NCBI GenBank assembly: GCA_945907055.1
Contig: CAMDSG010000019.1
Coordinates: 1-18,014 of the forward strand
Reading direction: 5' to 3'
Origin: Bifidobacterium breve
GTDB lineage: Bacteria; Actinomycetota; Acidimicrobiia; IMCC26256
DNA: 18,014 nucleotides
Shown here: in pieces, positions 1-7,530 of the stretch
Position numbering within the stretch: the stretch's first letter is position 1
Layout of the letters: each line of letters starts with the position of its first letter
Notes under the pieces: model-generated
Database searches by the model: none
What the model saw: the letters and a program-made list of their open reading frames with translations, nothing else
Told to the model about the DNA's origin: nothing
Translations under genes and position numbers: made by a program

Positions 1-49
1 TTTTAATCGAGTCTTACTTGAGCCTTACTTGGTCGAAGATGGAGTGATC

Positions 50-1078
50 ATGAGAATTGGAATTCTGACCGGAGGTGGCGACTGCCCGGGTCTCAATGCC
101 GTTATTCGAGCGGTAGTTCGAAAAGGCGAGGGCCAATACGGCCACGAGATCATTGGGTTTCTCCATGGTTGGCGAGGAGTCATGGAGAACGAATCGATCC
201 CGCTAACAATCGCCGGCACTCGCGGGATTCTTGCGCGCGGCGGAACAGTCCTTCTCTCCTCTCGCACCAATCCATTCAAGACCGATGGCGGAGAAGCAAG
301 GTTAAGAAAGACTCTCGATGAGATGTCAATCGATGCTCTCATTGCAATCGGTGGTGAGGACACTCTCGGGGTGGCAGCGCGCTTATTCGAGTCCGGTCTG
401 CGAGTAGTTGGAGTTCCAAAGACGATCGACAATGACCTCGCAGCTACGGATGTCACCTTTGGTTTTGATACTGCCGTACAGACAGCAACGGAGGCGATCG
501 ACAGGCTCCGCACAACGGCGGAGAGTCATGACCGGGTCATGGTTGTGGAGGTAATGGGGAGGCATGCAGGTTGGATCGCTCTCCACTCTGGAATGGCGGG
601 GGGTGCCGATGTGATCCTGATCCCGGAGCGCCCATTCGATATTGATGAAGTAGTTGCTTACTTGACGAGCCGCCATTCGTCCGGGCGTCGCGCGTCTGTG
701 ATCGTGGTAGCGGAGGGGGCGACCGCGTTGGAGGGCACGCTTGAGACGATTACCGGCGAGACCGATGACTTCGGGCATGCTCGTCTTGGTGGGATCGGCA
801 ACAGGCTCACCGAGGAGATTGAGCGGCGCACCGGTTGGGAGACTCGTGCGACGATCCTTGGCCATGTGATTCGTGGCGGTACCCCGACCGCTAATGATCG
901 ACTCCTCGCTACCCGCTTCGGTCTAGCGGCTATTGATGCAGTGCAGGCGGGTGAATTTGGGTCCATGGTCGCGCTGCGGGGTACTCAGATCGTGAGGGTT
1001 CCCCTCGCAGAGGCCGTCGCCACACTGAAGACTGTTCCAGAAGAACGGTACGCAGAGGCTGAAGTATTTTTTGGTTGA
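50..1078 (+). CDS. pfkA: 6-phosphofructokinase, predicted pyrophosphate-dependent
   Basis: Phosphorylates fructose 6-phosphate to fructose 1,6-bisphosphate in glycolysis; the PPi-using form is reversible. The protein is 342 aa from the chosen ATG, the usual length of the short bacterial PFK-A family. Visible motifs: GGGDCPGLNAVIR at residues 8-20, GGEDTLG at 101-107, PKTIDNDL at 123-130 and MGRHAGWIA at 169-177. In E. coli numbering residue 104 is Gly and 124 is Gly in ATP enzymes; here they are Asp104 and Lys124, the pair known for PPi-dependent enzymes such as that of Amycolatopsis methanolica. The start at 50 is favoured over in-frame codons further upstream because GGAG (41-44) lies five bases before it. 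The gene is followed 30 bases later by the thioesterase gene, probably in the same transcript. Family assignment is sure; phosphoryl donor is inferred. Confidence 0.95.
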   Translation: MRIGILTGGGDCPGLNAVIRAVVRKGEGQYGHEIIGFLHGWRGVMENESIPLTIAGTRGILARGGTVLLSSRTNPFKTDGGEARLRKTLDEMSIDALIAIGGEDTLGVAARLFESGLRVVGVPKTIDNDLAATDVTFGFDTAVQTATEAIDRLRTTAESHDRVMVVEVMGRHAGWIALHSGMAGGADVILIPERPFDIDEVVAYLTSRHSSGRRASVIVVAEGATALEGTLETITGETDDFGHARLGGIGNRLTEEIERRTGWETRATILGHVIRGGTPTANDRLLATRFGLAAIDAVQAGEFGSMVALRGTQIVRVPLAEAVATLKTVPEERYAEAEVFFG

Positions 1079-1108
1079 GTAATTCGGTGCCTGTAAGCGG
1101 CTACGGTC

Positions 1109-1984
1109 ATGGACGTGTCTAGCGCCCTTGAAGACCTATTGATCCTCTTAGACCTCGAGCAGCTTGAGGTCAATCTCTTCCGTGGTGTCAGCCCGGATGA
1201 GCAGCAGCAGCGCGTATTTGGGGGACAGGTCGCCGGTCAGGCGTTGGTCGCTGCAGGGCGCACGGTTGAGGCCAGCCGCGCTCTTCATTCACTGCACTCC
1301 TACTTTCTGCGCCCAGGCGACCCCGCTGTTCCGATTATCTACGAAGTAGATCGCATTAGGGATGGAAGGTCGTTTACTACTCGTCGAGTTGTTGCCATTC
1401 AGCACGGTCGCCCGATCTTTAATCTCAGCGCATCGTTCCAAATCAGAGAAGAAGGCCCCGAGCATCAAGATGAGATGCCCGACGTCCCTGGTCCGGAGAC
1501 GCTCCTACCGTTTCAGGAGCAGATTGCTCCCTATGCCGATCGCTTCGGCCCAGACTTTCGAGATTGGATTATGCGCGAACGCCCGATTGATTCGCGCCCA
1601 ACTGCGCTGCCGGGCTGGCTCGATTCTTCACCGCGCTCGCCTGAGCAGAATGTCTGGGTGAAAGCCAACGGAGTGCTGCCTGATGATCCGATGCTCCACA
1701 CATGCGTGATTACATACGCGTCGGACTTGACATTGTTAGATACTGCGATGCTGCCACATGGTGCGAGTTACCTTGAGGGGCGCTTCCAGATCGCAAGTCT
1801 TGACCATGCGATGTGGTTTCATCATGAGTTCCGGGCCGATGAGTGGCTCCTTTATCATCAGCGAAGTTCTGTTGCATCTGGTGCGAGAGGACTCGCCTCG
1901 GGGAAGTTCTTCAACGCAGATGGCGTGCTTGTCGCAACTGCTATTCAGCAGGGATTAATGCGCCCCATTAACTCTTTTGGTTGA
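1109..1984 (+). CDS. tesB: Acyl-CoA thioesterase II (TesB family, double hotdog)
   Basis: Hydrolyses acyl-CoA to free fatty acid and CoA in the cytoplasm. The 291 aa length fits TesB (two fused hotdog folds). The N-terminal domain has the family signature around residues 34-52 (QRVFGGQVAGQAL) and the LHSYFLRPGD segment at 61-71. The C-terminal domain has ASDLTLLDT (204-212), IASLDHAMWFH (228-238) and ATAIQQGLMR (276-285). By alignment with the E. coli Asp-Thr-Gln triad, the catalytic residues would be Asp206, Ser230 in place of Thr, and Gln280; all three are offset by two from E. coli. The 3' end overlaps the 3' end of the convergent hydrolase gene by 17 bases, so there is no room for a separate terminator between them. 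Confidence 0.93.
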   Translation: MDVSSALEDLLILLDLEQLEVNLFRGVSPDEQQQRVFGGQVAGQALVAAGRTVEASRALHSLHSYFLRPGDPAVPIIYEVDRIRDGRSFTTRRVVAIQHGRPIFNLSASFQIREEGPEHQDEMPDVPGPETLLPFQEQIAPYADRFGPDFRDWIMRERPIDSRPTALPGWLDSSPRSPEQNVWVKANGVLPDDPMLHTCVITYASDLTLLDTAMLPHGASYLEGRFQIASLDHAMWFHHEFRADEWLLYHQRSSVASGARGLASGKFFNADGVLVATAIQQGLMRPINSFG

Positions 1985-2891
1985 GCAGATCACTGCAGAA
2001 CTCAATCGTGTGGGCCGAGAGAGCGGCATCTGCCTCCCACTGAACAAAGTGGCCGCACTCGGGAATGTTGATCGGCCCAACTCTGTTCGAGAAGACAATC
2101 TCGGACATGAGATCAAAATCAGGGCTAATTACGTGGTCAGCGGTTCCGAATAGGACCAGCGTCTGCGTTGCGTTCTCTTGATTAGCAAAGAGCGCAGGGC
2201 CTGAACGCTTGGATGAATCGAAGACACTCTCATACGCACCGAACGAAGCCCGTAGGTGTGCCTCGTCGCTAAACGGCTCGACCATGAAGTCGATTGCCGC
2301 CTCATCGAAAGCGCCGGGGTATGCCCAGAGGCGAGAGTTATAAAAAGCGCTTATGTATTGAGTTCGCAGTTCGGGCGTACTCAATTCGGCGCTAAGGGAA
2401 TCAGCATCTGTGCCCTGACGCATGAAGTAATCGAGAGCATCCGCCTCTGGTCTCGTGCGGAGTCCCTGCATCTTCTCTTTTAAAAACGCAAGGGGACTAT
2501 TGAAGATAATCATGCGATCAACCCACTCAGGGCGCGCAGTGCTGAGCTCTTGAATGACCGGTCCACCTAGGTCTCCACCTGCAACGACAATGCGTTCATG
2601 CCCTAGGTGATCATGTGCCAATGCGTAGAGGTCTCCAGCGTGGGCAGGGATGTCGTTGAATCCATCTGGGCCGAGCGCCGAGTCGCCGAAACCTCTGAGA
2701 TCGGGGGCTATGACCTCGAAGCCAGCGCCGACTAGTTGATCAATTACTCGCCACCAGATCCGCTTGGTCTCGGGCCAGCCATGGACAAGTAAAAGTGGCA
2801 CACCCCCTACTCCGCAGCGCACGAATACCTGCGTAAAGCCCCTTATGTTTGTCTCCTCAATGGGGAAGCGATCTGGGCGCAGGTCATCCAT
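1968..2891 (-). CDS. Alpha/beta hydrolase, epoxide hydrolase / haloalkane dehalogenase-like
   Basis: A 307 aa alpha/beta-fold hydrolase. Seen: the HGWP oxyanion-hole motif at residues 37-40, DLRGFGDS at 64-71, a nucleophile elbow GGDLGG with Asp107 as the nucleophile, the acid region FGTADHV with Asp252, and ECGHFVQWE with His281 as the base. An Asp nucleophile with HGWP is characteristic of soluble epoxide hydrolases and haloalkane/haloacetate dehalogenases rather than serine esterases. Substrate cannot be told from sequence. The start ATG overlaps the nfo stop codon as TAATG (one shared base), so it is the second gene of a coupled two-gene unit with nfo. No sign peptide is visible, so it should be cytoplasmic. 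Confidence 0.85.
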   Translation of the reverse strand: MDDLRPDRFPIEETNIRGFTQVFVRCGVGGVPLLLVHGWPETKRIWWRVIDQLVGAGFEVIAPDLRGFGDSALGPDGFNDIPAHAGDLYALAHDHLGHERIVVAGGDLGGPVIQELSTARPEWVDRMIIFNSPLAFLKEKMQGLRTRPEADALDYFMRQGTDADSLSAELSTPELRTQYISAFYNSRLWAYPGAFDEAAIDFMVEPFSDEAHLRASFGAYESVFDSSKRSGPALFANQENATQTLVLFGTADHVISPDFDLMSEIVFSNRVGPINIPECGHFVQWEADAALSAHTIEFCSDLLNQKS

Positions 2892-3751
2892 TACGTGGCT
2901 CGAGATTTTGAAGAGATGAGGCGACGCACAATTGCGATGTCCTCAGCGTTCTCTTCAGCGTCCCCTGGTGTCTCGAGAATAAGAGGGGCATGCTTGAGCT
3001 CGGGCCAAGCGAGGAGTTTTTGCAGCGGTTCTTCGCCTATCTCTCCTTGTCCGATGCGAGCATGTCGATCGCGTCGAGATCCAAGTCCGTCGCGTGAGTC
3101 GTTGACGTGAATCACCTTCACGCGCTCGGGTCCGATCTCCTTTAAAGATGCGCGCATCTTCTTGCGCCCGGTCTCCGATGCGATATCTACACCTGCAGCA
3201 AAGAGGTGGCACGTGTCTAAACAGATTCCGAGTCGCGGGTGCCACTCTGCGGCCTCAAAGACGTCAGCCAACTCGTCGATGGTGCCGGCGATTAGCGAAC
3301 CAGACCCCGCAGTGAGCTCGATCAGAATATTGGAGTCTGGTATCGCCTCGAGTAGATCAACGACGGTCTCGCCTGCGCGCGTAACGGCCTCGTCGCGCGA
3401 CTCTCCTTTAGCGCTTCCGGTATGGACAACAACTCCTCGCGCTGCAAGCCTCACTCCGCGTTCAAGGGAGAACCCAAGGTTGATGATGCTGCGCTCGTGT
3501 ACGACTGGGTCGGGGGCTCCAATGTTGACCAGGTAGGGAGAGTGGAGGAGAAGCGGCCACCCTCTATCGACTACGCCCTGCGCTAGAAGTTCCTCCTCCG
3601 CAAGGTCAGGGGAGGGGACCGCCCACCCCCTTGGATTGGATGGGAATGCCTGAATTGCATCGCAGCCACGCTCCTCTCCATGCGCAAGGGCGCGTGAGAG
3701 TCCCCCTGCAACGGAGACGTGACAGCCGATGGATCGCTTTGTTGATGCCAT
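2891..3751 (-). CDS. nfo: Deoxyribonuclease IV (AP endonuclease family 2)
   Basis: Cuts DNA 5' to abasic sites in base-excision repair, using a trinuclear zinc centre in a TIM barrel. With the upstream ATG at 3772 as residue 1, all nine zinc ligands of E. coli Nfo have a counterpart: His77 (LLLHSPY), His117 (VVHTGS), Glu152 (LIELTAG), Asp186 and His189 (CLDTCHLF), His222 (VIHVNDS), Asp235 and His237 (RRDRHARIG) and Glu267 (LILETPG). I chose the ATG at 3751 (286 aa; E. coli Nfo is 285) because IGCHVSVAGG then sits at the N-terminus as in the family, and the gene no longer overlaps the divergent PIG-L gene. A start at 3772 adds seven residues and cannot be excluded; neither has a clear Shine-Dalgarno sequence. 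Confidence 0.95.
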   Translation of the reverse strand: MASTKRSIGCHVSVAGGLSRALAHGEERGCDAIQAFPSNPRGWAVPSPDLAEEELLAQGVVDRGWPLLLHSPYLVNIGAPDPVVHERSIINLGFSLERGVRLAARGVVVHTGSAKGESRDEAVTRAGETVVDLLEAIPDSNILIELTAGSGSLIAGTIDELADVFEAAEWHPRLGICLDTCHLFAAGVDIASETGRKKMRASLKEIGPERVKVIHVNDSRDGLGSRRDRHARIGQGEIGEEPLQKLLAWPELKHAPLILETPGDAEENAEDIAIVRRLISSKSRAT

Positions 3752-3756
3752 GGGCA

Positions 3757-3767
3757 GGTACCGTACC
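3757..3767. repeat. 11 bp palindrome between divergent nfo and PIG-L starts
   Basis: GGTAC-C-GTACC is a perfect inverted repeat around one central base. It lies in the only about 19 bases that separate the preferred nfo start (minus strand) from the PIG-L start (plus strand). Its position would suit an operator serving both genes, but at this length it may be chance. Confidence 0.35.
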
Positions 3768-3770
3768 GGC

Positions 3771-4487
3771 ATGATGGAGATCGTAGAGATACCAAAGCGA
3801 GCATTAGCGATTTATGCCCACCCTGATGACCCTGAGGTCTCGGCAGGCGGCACGCTTGCGCGCTGGGCTCAGGCCGGTTCTGAGGTTTGGGTATTGGTCA
3901 CCACCCTCGGGGATAAGGGAAGCGACGACCCGGCTACCGATCCGAGAGCGATGGCCAAGCAGCGGCGCGAGGAGACCAATGAGGCAATGCAGGTATTAGG
4001 GCTTGCTGGGAGCCTCCATCTTGATTATCCAGACGGAGAGATTGAAGACTCGATTGAACTGCGCGAACTCATCGTTAGGCATGTTCGCGAACTCCGCCCA
4101 GAGGTGATCCTCTGCCCAGACCCGACAGCGCTCTTCTTCGGTGATCGGTATATAAACCACAGAGATCATCGCATTACAGGCCTTGCTGCACTCGATGCAG
4201 TTGCTCCAGCCTCTGCTAATCCGCATTACTTCCCTCAGCACCTAGCGCAAGGCCTTGCCCCCCACTCCGTATCGCAGGTCCTCTGTTCAGGGACACTCGC
4301 GCCCAACGCATGGGTAGACGTGGCTACAACAATTGATAGAAAGATAAAGGCTGTGGGGTGCCACGCGAGTCAGGTAGGCGAAGAGACAGAGTGGCTTCCC
4401 GAGGTAATACGTGATCGTGCAGCTGCAGCTGGAGCGGAGGTAGGGGTCGAGTTCGCGGAGGCTTTTCGGAGACTAGAGATCTCTTAA
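3771..4487 (+). CDS. PIG-L (LmbE-like) deacetylase, mycothiol-pathway type
   Basis: A zinc-dependent N-acetylglucosaminyl deacetylase-fold protein of about 238 aa. The zinc site is visible: AHPDDPE near the N-terminus (His and the second Asp as ligands, first Asp as catalytic base in the family) and NHRDHR around residues 128-133 for the later histidine. In actinobacteria this family includes MshB (mycothiol biosynthesis) and Mca (mycothiol conjugate amidase); the protein is somewhat shorter than these (about 280-300 aa), so the substrate is open. The start is uncertain: ATG codons at 3771 and 3774 both fit, the frame is open further to 3729 but that would overlap nfo. No Shine-Dalgarno sequence is seen, suggesting a leaderless or weakly initiated message from the short divergent spacer. 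Confidence 0.85.
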   Translation: MMEIVEIPKRALAIYAHPDDPEVSAGGTLARWAQAGSEVWVLVTTLGDKGSDDPATDPRAMAKQRREETNEAMQVLGLAGSLHLDYPDGEIEDSIELRELIVRHVRELRPEVILCPDPTALFFGDRYINHRDHRITGLAALDAVAPASANPHYFPQHLAQGLAPHSVSQVLCSGTLAPNAWVDVATTIDRKIKAVGCHASQVGEETEWLPEVIRDRAAAAGAEVGVEFAEAFRRLEIS

Positions 4488-4516
4488 GCCTCGGTGCAGA
4501 GTTTTTGTTTAGACGA

Positions 4517-4846
4517 TCAGGATCGTGGTCTTCGCCACTCTGGCATTGCGCGAAGTGCAAGCACCGCTACGATCCCCACCCCAATGGCGCAGAAGGCACC
4601 GCCGATTAAGGCGCCAATCGCTTGTGAGGATGCGCAGTCTCCAGAGCGCATGACATCACACTGCACCCCGGCAACTCCATAGCCAATTACTGCTCCGAGT
4701 ACTCCGCTCAATACGGTTAGTCCGTAGGCGATGAAGAAAGCCCCTTTTCTCGGACCAGGTCCCGTGTCGAACCCGGATGCATCAGATGTGGTGGCTTCGC
4801 CGCTCTTCATACGACCGATTGTAGGCAGAGATGATTCGTCAAGCAC
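4517..4846 (-). CDS. Small two-helix membrane protein, unknown function
   Basis: Not recognised. The predicted 109 aa protein has a polar, Gly/Ser-rich N-terminus of about 35 residues, a hydrophobic helix at about 36-58 (GAFFIAYGLTVLSGVLGAVIG), a short connecting loop holding two cysteines about eight residues apart (QCDVMRSGDC), a second helix at about 75-98, and a basic tail (MPEWRRPRS). With a cytoplasmic N-terminus the loop would face outside, where the two cysteines could form a disulfide. It starts with GTG at 4846; an ATG at 4810 would shorten it by 12 residues. Neither has a Shine-Dalgarno sequence. It is convergent with the PIG-L gene and divergent from the Nudix gene. Confidence 0.6.
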   Translation of the reverse strand: MLDESSLPTIGRMKSGEATTSDASGFDTGPGPRKGAFFIAYGLTVLSGVLGAVIGYGVAGVQCDVMRSGDCASSQAIGALIGGAFCAIGVGIVAVLALRAMPEWRRPRS

Positions 4847-4876
4847 TACGCAGAAGTCCGTGGCAAACTAGGCGGA

Positions 4877-5377
4877 GTGAAGAACGTTTTTTATGTAGCC
4901 GGAGCAGTACTAGAGCGCGATGCCAGCCTCCTGCTGGTGCGCAACCTCCGCCGCAATGGCGCCCATGATTGGAGCACTCCTGGAGGGGTCATAGACCCGA
5001 CCGATGCGAGCATTCTTCAGGGCCTGACGCGTGAGGTAGAGGAGGAGACGGGTCTGCGAGTTCTCTCATGGTCAGGGCTTCTCTATGAAGTCACTGCTAC
5101 ATCGCTAGACCTCGGGTGGGAGATGCGCTGCGAGGTACACCTAGCGGCAGAGGTAGATGGTGAGATCACAATCAATGACCCCGATGGGATTGTCGATCAT
5201 GCTGCATTTATCTCGGTTGACGATTTAGGCGAGCACCTCGAACTCTGCTTCCCTTGGGTAAGTGAGCCCCTAACTGAGTGGTTATCGCAGCGATGGCCCC
5301 TTGGGGAGGTCCGCAACTTTCAATACGAAGTCACTGGCTCGTCTCTCTCATCGCTCGTAGCCACAAGAGTCGTTTAG
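4877..5377 (+). CDS. Nudix hydrolase
   Basis: A 166 aa Nudix-fold hydrolase that would cleave a nucleoside diphosphate linked to another group. The Nudix box is at about residues 36-60 and ends in the intact REVEEETGL, which contains the metal-binding glutamates. The first half is irregular: from the Gly of PGG the sequence is G-x5-Asp-x8-REV, where the consensus is G-x5-Glu-x7-REU, so there is one extra residue and Asp in place of Glu. Homologues with WSTPGGV and a regular box are common in actinobacteria. Translation starts at GTG 4877, with only a poorly spaced GGCGGA before it. The gene ends 18 bases before dinB and may be co-transcribed with it, which would fit a nucleotide-sanitising job, but the substrate is unknown. 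Confidence 0.88.
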   Translation: MKNVFYVAGAVLERDASLLLVRNLRRNGAHDWSTPGGVIDPTDASILQGLTREVEEETGLRVLSWSGLLYEVTATSLDLGWEMRCEVHLAAEVDGEITINDPDGIVDHAAFISVDDLGEHLELCFPWVSEPLTEWLSQRWPLGEVRNFQYEVTGSSLSSLVATRVV

Positions 5378-5395
5378 TCCGGTGAGATTTATTAA

Positions 5396-6682
5396 GTGAG
5401 GGATGAGCCAACTTTTCTGCATCTTGATTTAGATGCATTCTTCGCATCGGTAGAACAACGAGATGATCCAACACTTCGCGGGCGCCCTGTAATCGTAGGT
5501 GGGACGGGAGGTCGTGGCGTTGTCGCTGCTGCATCCTACGAAGCGAGGGAGTTTGGAGTTAGAAGCGCAATGCCGACTATCCAGGCAGAGCGACTCTGCC
5601 CAAATGGGGTCTTCTTGCCGCCGCGCTTCGACGCATATCAGAAGGCAAGTCGAGCAGTAATGAAAATTATGTCTAGCGTCACTTCGTTAGTGGAGCCGCT
5701 CTCCCTAGATGAGGCATTCTTAGATGTTGCGGGAGCGATGCGGAGATTTAGTGACCCTCATGCAATTGCCGAATTCATGCGCTCAAGTATTCAACGAGAT
5801 GTCGGACTCACAGCATCTGTTGGGGGTGCTACTACAAAAATGCTTGCAAAGATCGCGAGCGACCTTGCCAAGCCGGATGGCGTTCTTATAGTTAAACCGG
5901 GCGATGAGTTGAGGGTCCTTCATCCGCTGCCGGTAAACCGTTTGTGGGGGGTTGGCCCTGCCACGAGAGAGAGGCTTGATCGCTTTGGAGTAGAGACAAT
6001 TGGGGATCTCTCGAGGATTCCTGAGGCAACACTTGTCGGAGCCCTAGGTGCAGCGAGCGGAAAGCACCTCCATGCTCTCTCTTGGAATAGAGATGAGCGA
6101 GGTGTGCGGCCAGATCAAGAGACAAAGTCTGTGAGTCATGAAGAGACATTCTCGGAGGACAAGACGGATCGCATTGAACTTCAGCGAGAACTTGTACGCA
6201 TGACTGAGCGAGTCGGTGCTCGTCTACGTGGTGCCGGCCTTGCGGGGCGCACGATTCAGGTAAAGGTGAAGTACCACGACTTCAGGCAGGTCACTCGCTC
6301 TGCAACTCTCGATCACCTCACCGACTTAGCCGGTGAGATTGGCCCGGTCGCTCGCGACCTCCTCGGCGGCCTTGAGATCGCCGGGGGAGTGCGCCTCCTT
6401 GGAGTCTCAGTTACCGGGCTCTCATCCCAGGGTGAGCGCGAGGAGCAGCTGAGTTTTGACTCGGTGGCGGATCTAGGTAATCGCGAGGCTCGAAGGGCGC
6501 TCGAGCTAGCTGTGGATGCTGTGCGCGAGAAATTCGGCGATGACTCCCTCGGCTCCGGTGCAGTAATCGACGATGGGCGAGTAAGGGCAGACAGAAAGGG
6601 GTCGCTTTACGGGCCTCTTGCGGCTGGCGAGCAGGATCGAGCCCAAGATGTTCGCAGGGGGCCAGAGGGAGACCCGAGTTAA
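5396..6682 (+). CDS. dinB: DNA polymerase IV (Y-family translesion polymerase)
   Basis: A 428 aa Y-family DNA polymerase for bypass of DNA lesions. Catalytic carboxylates are Asp11 (HLDLDAFFASVEQ) and Asp105-Glu106 (SLDEAFLDV), matching Asp8, Asp103 and Glu104 of E. coli; Phe16 stands at the steric-gate position. YEAREFGVRSAMP (48-60) and the helix-hairpin-helix region LWGVGPATRERL (183-194) are typical. The little-finger domain follows at about 245-345. QLSFD at 351-355 is a plausible beta-clamp binding motif, followed by a poorly conserved tail of about 70 residues that makes the protein longer than E. coli DinB (351 aa). Start is GTG 5396 with GGTGAG nine bases upstream. Confidence 0.95.
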   Translation: MRDEPTFLHLDLDAFFASVEQRDDPTLRGRPVIVGGTGGRGVVAAASYEAREFGVRSAMPTIQAERLCPNGVFLPPRFDAYQKASRAVMKIMSSVTSLVEPLSLDEAFLDVAGAMRRFSDPHAIAEFMRSSIQRDVGLTASVGGATTKMLAKIASDLAKPDGVLIVKPGDELRVLHPLPVNRLWGVGPATRERLDRFGVETIGDLSRIPEATLVGALGAASGKHLHALSWNRDERGVRPDQETKSVSHEETFSEDKTDRIELQRELVRMTERVGARLRGAGLAGRTIQVKVKYHDFRQVTRSATLDHLTDLAGEIGPVARDLLGGLEIAGGVRLLGVSVTGLSSQGEREEQLSFDSVADLGNREARRALELAVDAVREKFGDDSLGSGAVIDDGRVRADRKGSLYGPLAAGEQDRAQDVRRGPEGDPS

Positions 6683-6829
6683 ACAATCTCCGATCTACCC
6701 CGCCTTATTCTCGGACTTGCCGGCGCTAGGAGAATCCCAGTTGGCTCAGTTATGATATCTACGGCGCACTTAGTGCTCCGGTAATGATGTCGATCGGGCG
6801 CTATGTGTCCGCCAACTCTAGGGTCGAAA

Positions 6830-7204
6830 ATGCCAATGCCGCTTTCCGATGATGAGCAGAGAATCCTCAGAGAGATTGAGGCAAATCTCACAGCCACAGA
6901 TCCACAACTCGTTCAGCAAGTATCTGAGACAACCCTCTACCGACATGCCACTAGGAACATTCGTTGGGCGGCGCTTGGTTTCGTGGCTGGGCTGGTTCTC
7001 CTAGTGCTGACCTTTACTCAGGTTCTGCTTCTTGGTGTAGTTGGATTCTTAGGAATGCTGGTATCGCTTCTTGTGATCGAGAGAAATGCTCGAGCGATGG
7101 GTAAGGCTGGCATTGCAAACTTTGGTGACTCAATGAAGAACGGCCCGCTATCAGGGGTGGCTGATCGCTTTCGCATGCGACCTACAAGTGACGAATCATC
7201 CTGA
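6830..7204 (+). CDS. DUF3040 family small membrane protein
   Basis: A 124 aa protein with the N-terminal MPLSDDEQRILREIEANL signature of DUF3040, a family I know from actinobacteria, often close to mraZ. The soluble, charged N-terminus (about 45 residues, predicted amphipathic helix) is followed by two hydrophobic helices at roughly 47-67 and 70-88 and a basic/polar C-terminus. Function is unknown for the family. Start choice: ATG 6830 has AGGG (6820-6823) at a good distance; ATG 6836 would give the more usual MPLSDDE beginning. The upstream spacer after dinB (6683-6829) holds a small hairpin (GCAC-TTA-GTGC near 6765-6775) and a lone TATGAT at 6751-6756 without a matching -35 box, so its promoter is unresolved. 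Confidence 0.85.
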   Translation: MPMPLSDDEQRILREIEANLTATDPQLVQQVSETTLYRHATRNIRWAALGFVAGLVLLVLTFTQVLLLGVVGFLGMLVSLLVIERNARAMGKAGIANFGDSMKNGPLSGVADRFRMRPTSDESS

Positions 7205-7238
7205 ACGCAATCCCCATATCGCCGACTGAGGACCCGCA

Positions 7239-7499
7239 ATGAGTCTGCCAATCGGTGCTGTATTCATAGCGGTTCTGCGCCACCCATCTCTCTGGCCTAC
7301 CGCAATTGGGGCAGCGTTTCGCCTATCGCCCAGGGGCTGGTGGATGCGGCGTCCTTTCTTGCCAATTCCAGACCGCGCGTATTTGGAGTTTCGTATGGAG
7401 ACTCAGTACGGAAGTAATGCCGAGCCAGTAGCGAGTGATGTTGTCTCGTACTTACGCTGGTGTCGTGACGAAGCACGGCGCTCCGCTCACTCTGTCTAG
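7239..7499 (+). CDS. Small conserved-looking protein, unknown function
   Basis: An 86 aa protein that I cannot assign to a named family. It has a moderately hydrophobic N-terminus (residues 1-13), a Trp/Pro/Arg-rich middle (RHPSLWP, RGWWMRRPFLPIPD) and a more acidic C-terminal part with DVVSYLRWCRDE. Similar short proteins with the PGWWRRPPFLPLPD type of motif are in my recollection typical of Acidimicrobiia, but I cannot verify this here. The start ATG 7239 is well supported by GAGGA at 7227-7231, seven bases upstream. It lies 34 bases after the DUF3040 gene on the same strand, so the two are probably co-transcribed, and it is convergent with the YczE-like gene (31 base gap without a terminator hairpin). 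Confidence 0.65.
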   Translation: MSLPIGAVFIAVLRHPSLWPTAIGAAFRLSPRGWWMRRPFLPIPDRAYLEFRMETQYGSNAEPVASDVVSYLRWCRDEARRSAHSV

Positions 7500-7530
7500 A
7501 GATTTACTTCAAGACAAGAGACCCTCGTAC

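Noticed and set aside
1..47. Possible 3' end of an upstream gene, with TGA at 45-47 overlapping the pfkA start region
   Set aside because: Only 14 codons are visible in that frame and no family can be recognised, so a coding call cannot be supported.
383..865. Long antisense open frame inside pfkA
   Set aside because: It has no recognisable domain, overlaps fully a sure gene and its composition is what the opposite strand of a GC-rich gene gives.
4472..4512. Palindrome AGAGATCTCT and a T run after the PIG-L gene as an intrinsic terminator
   Set aside because: The palindrome lies inside the gene end, far from the T run, and no GC-rich stem directly precedes the T run.
6751..6756. TATGAT as a -10 box for the DUF3040 gene
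   Set aside because: No acceptable -35 box lies 16-18 bases upstream; TTGGCT is only four bases away.
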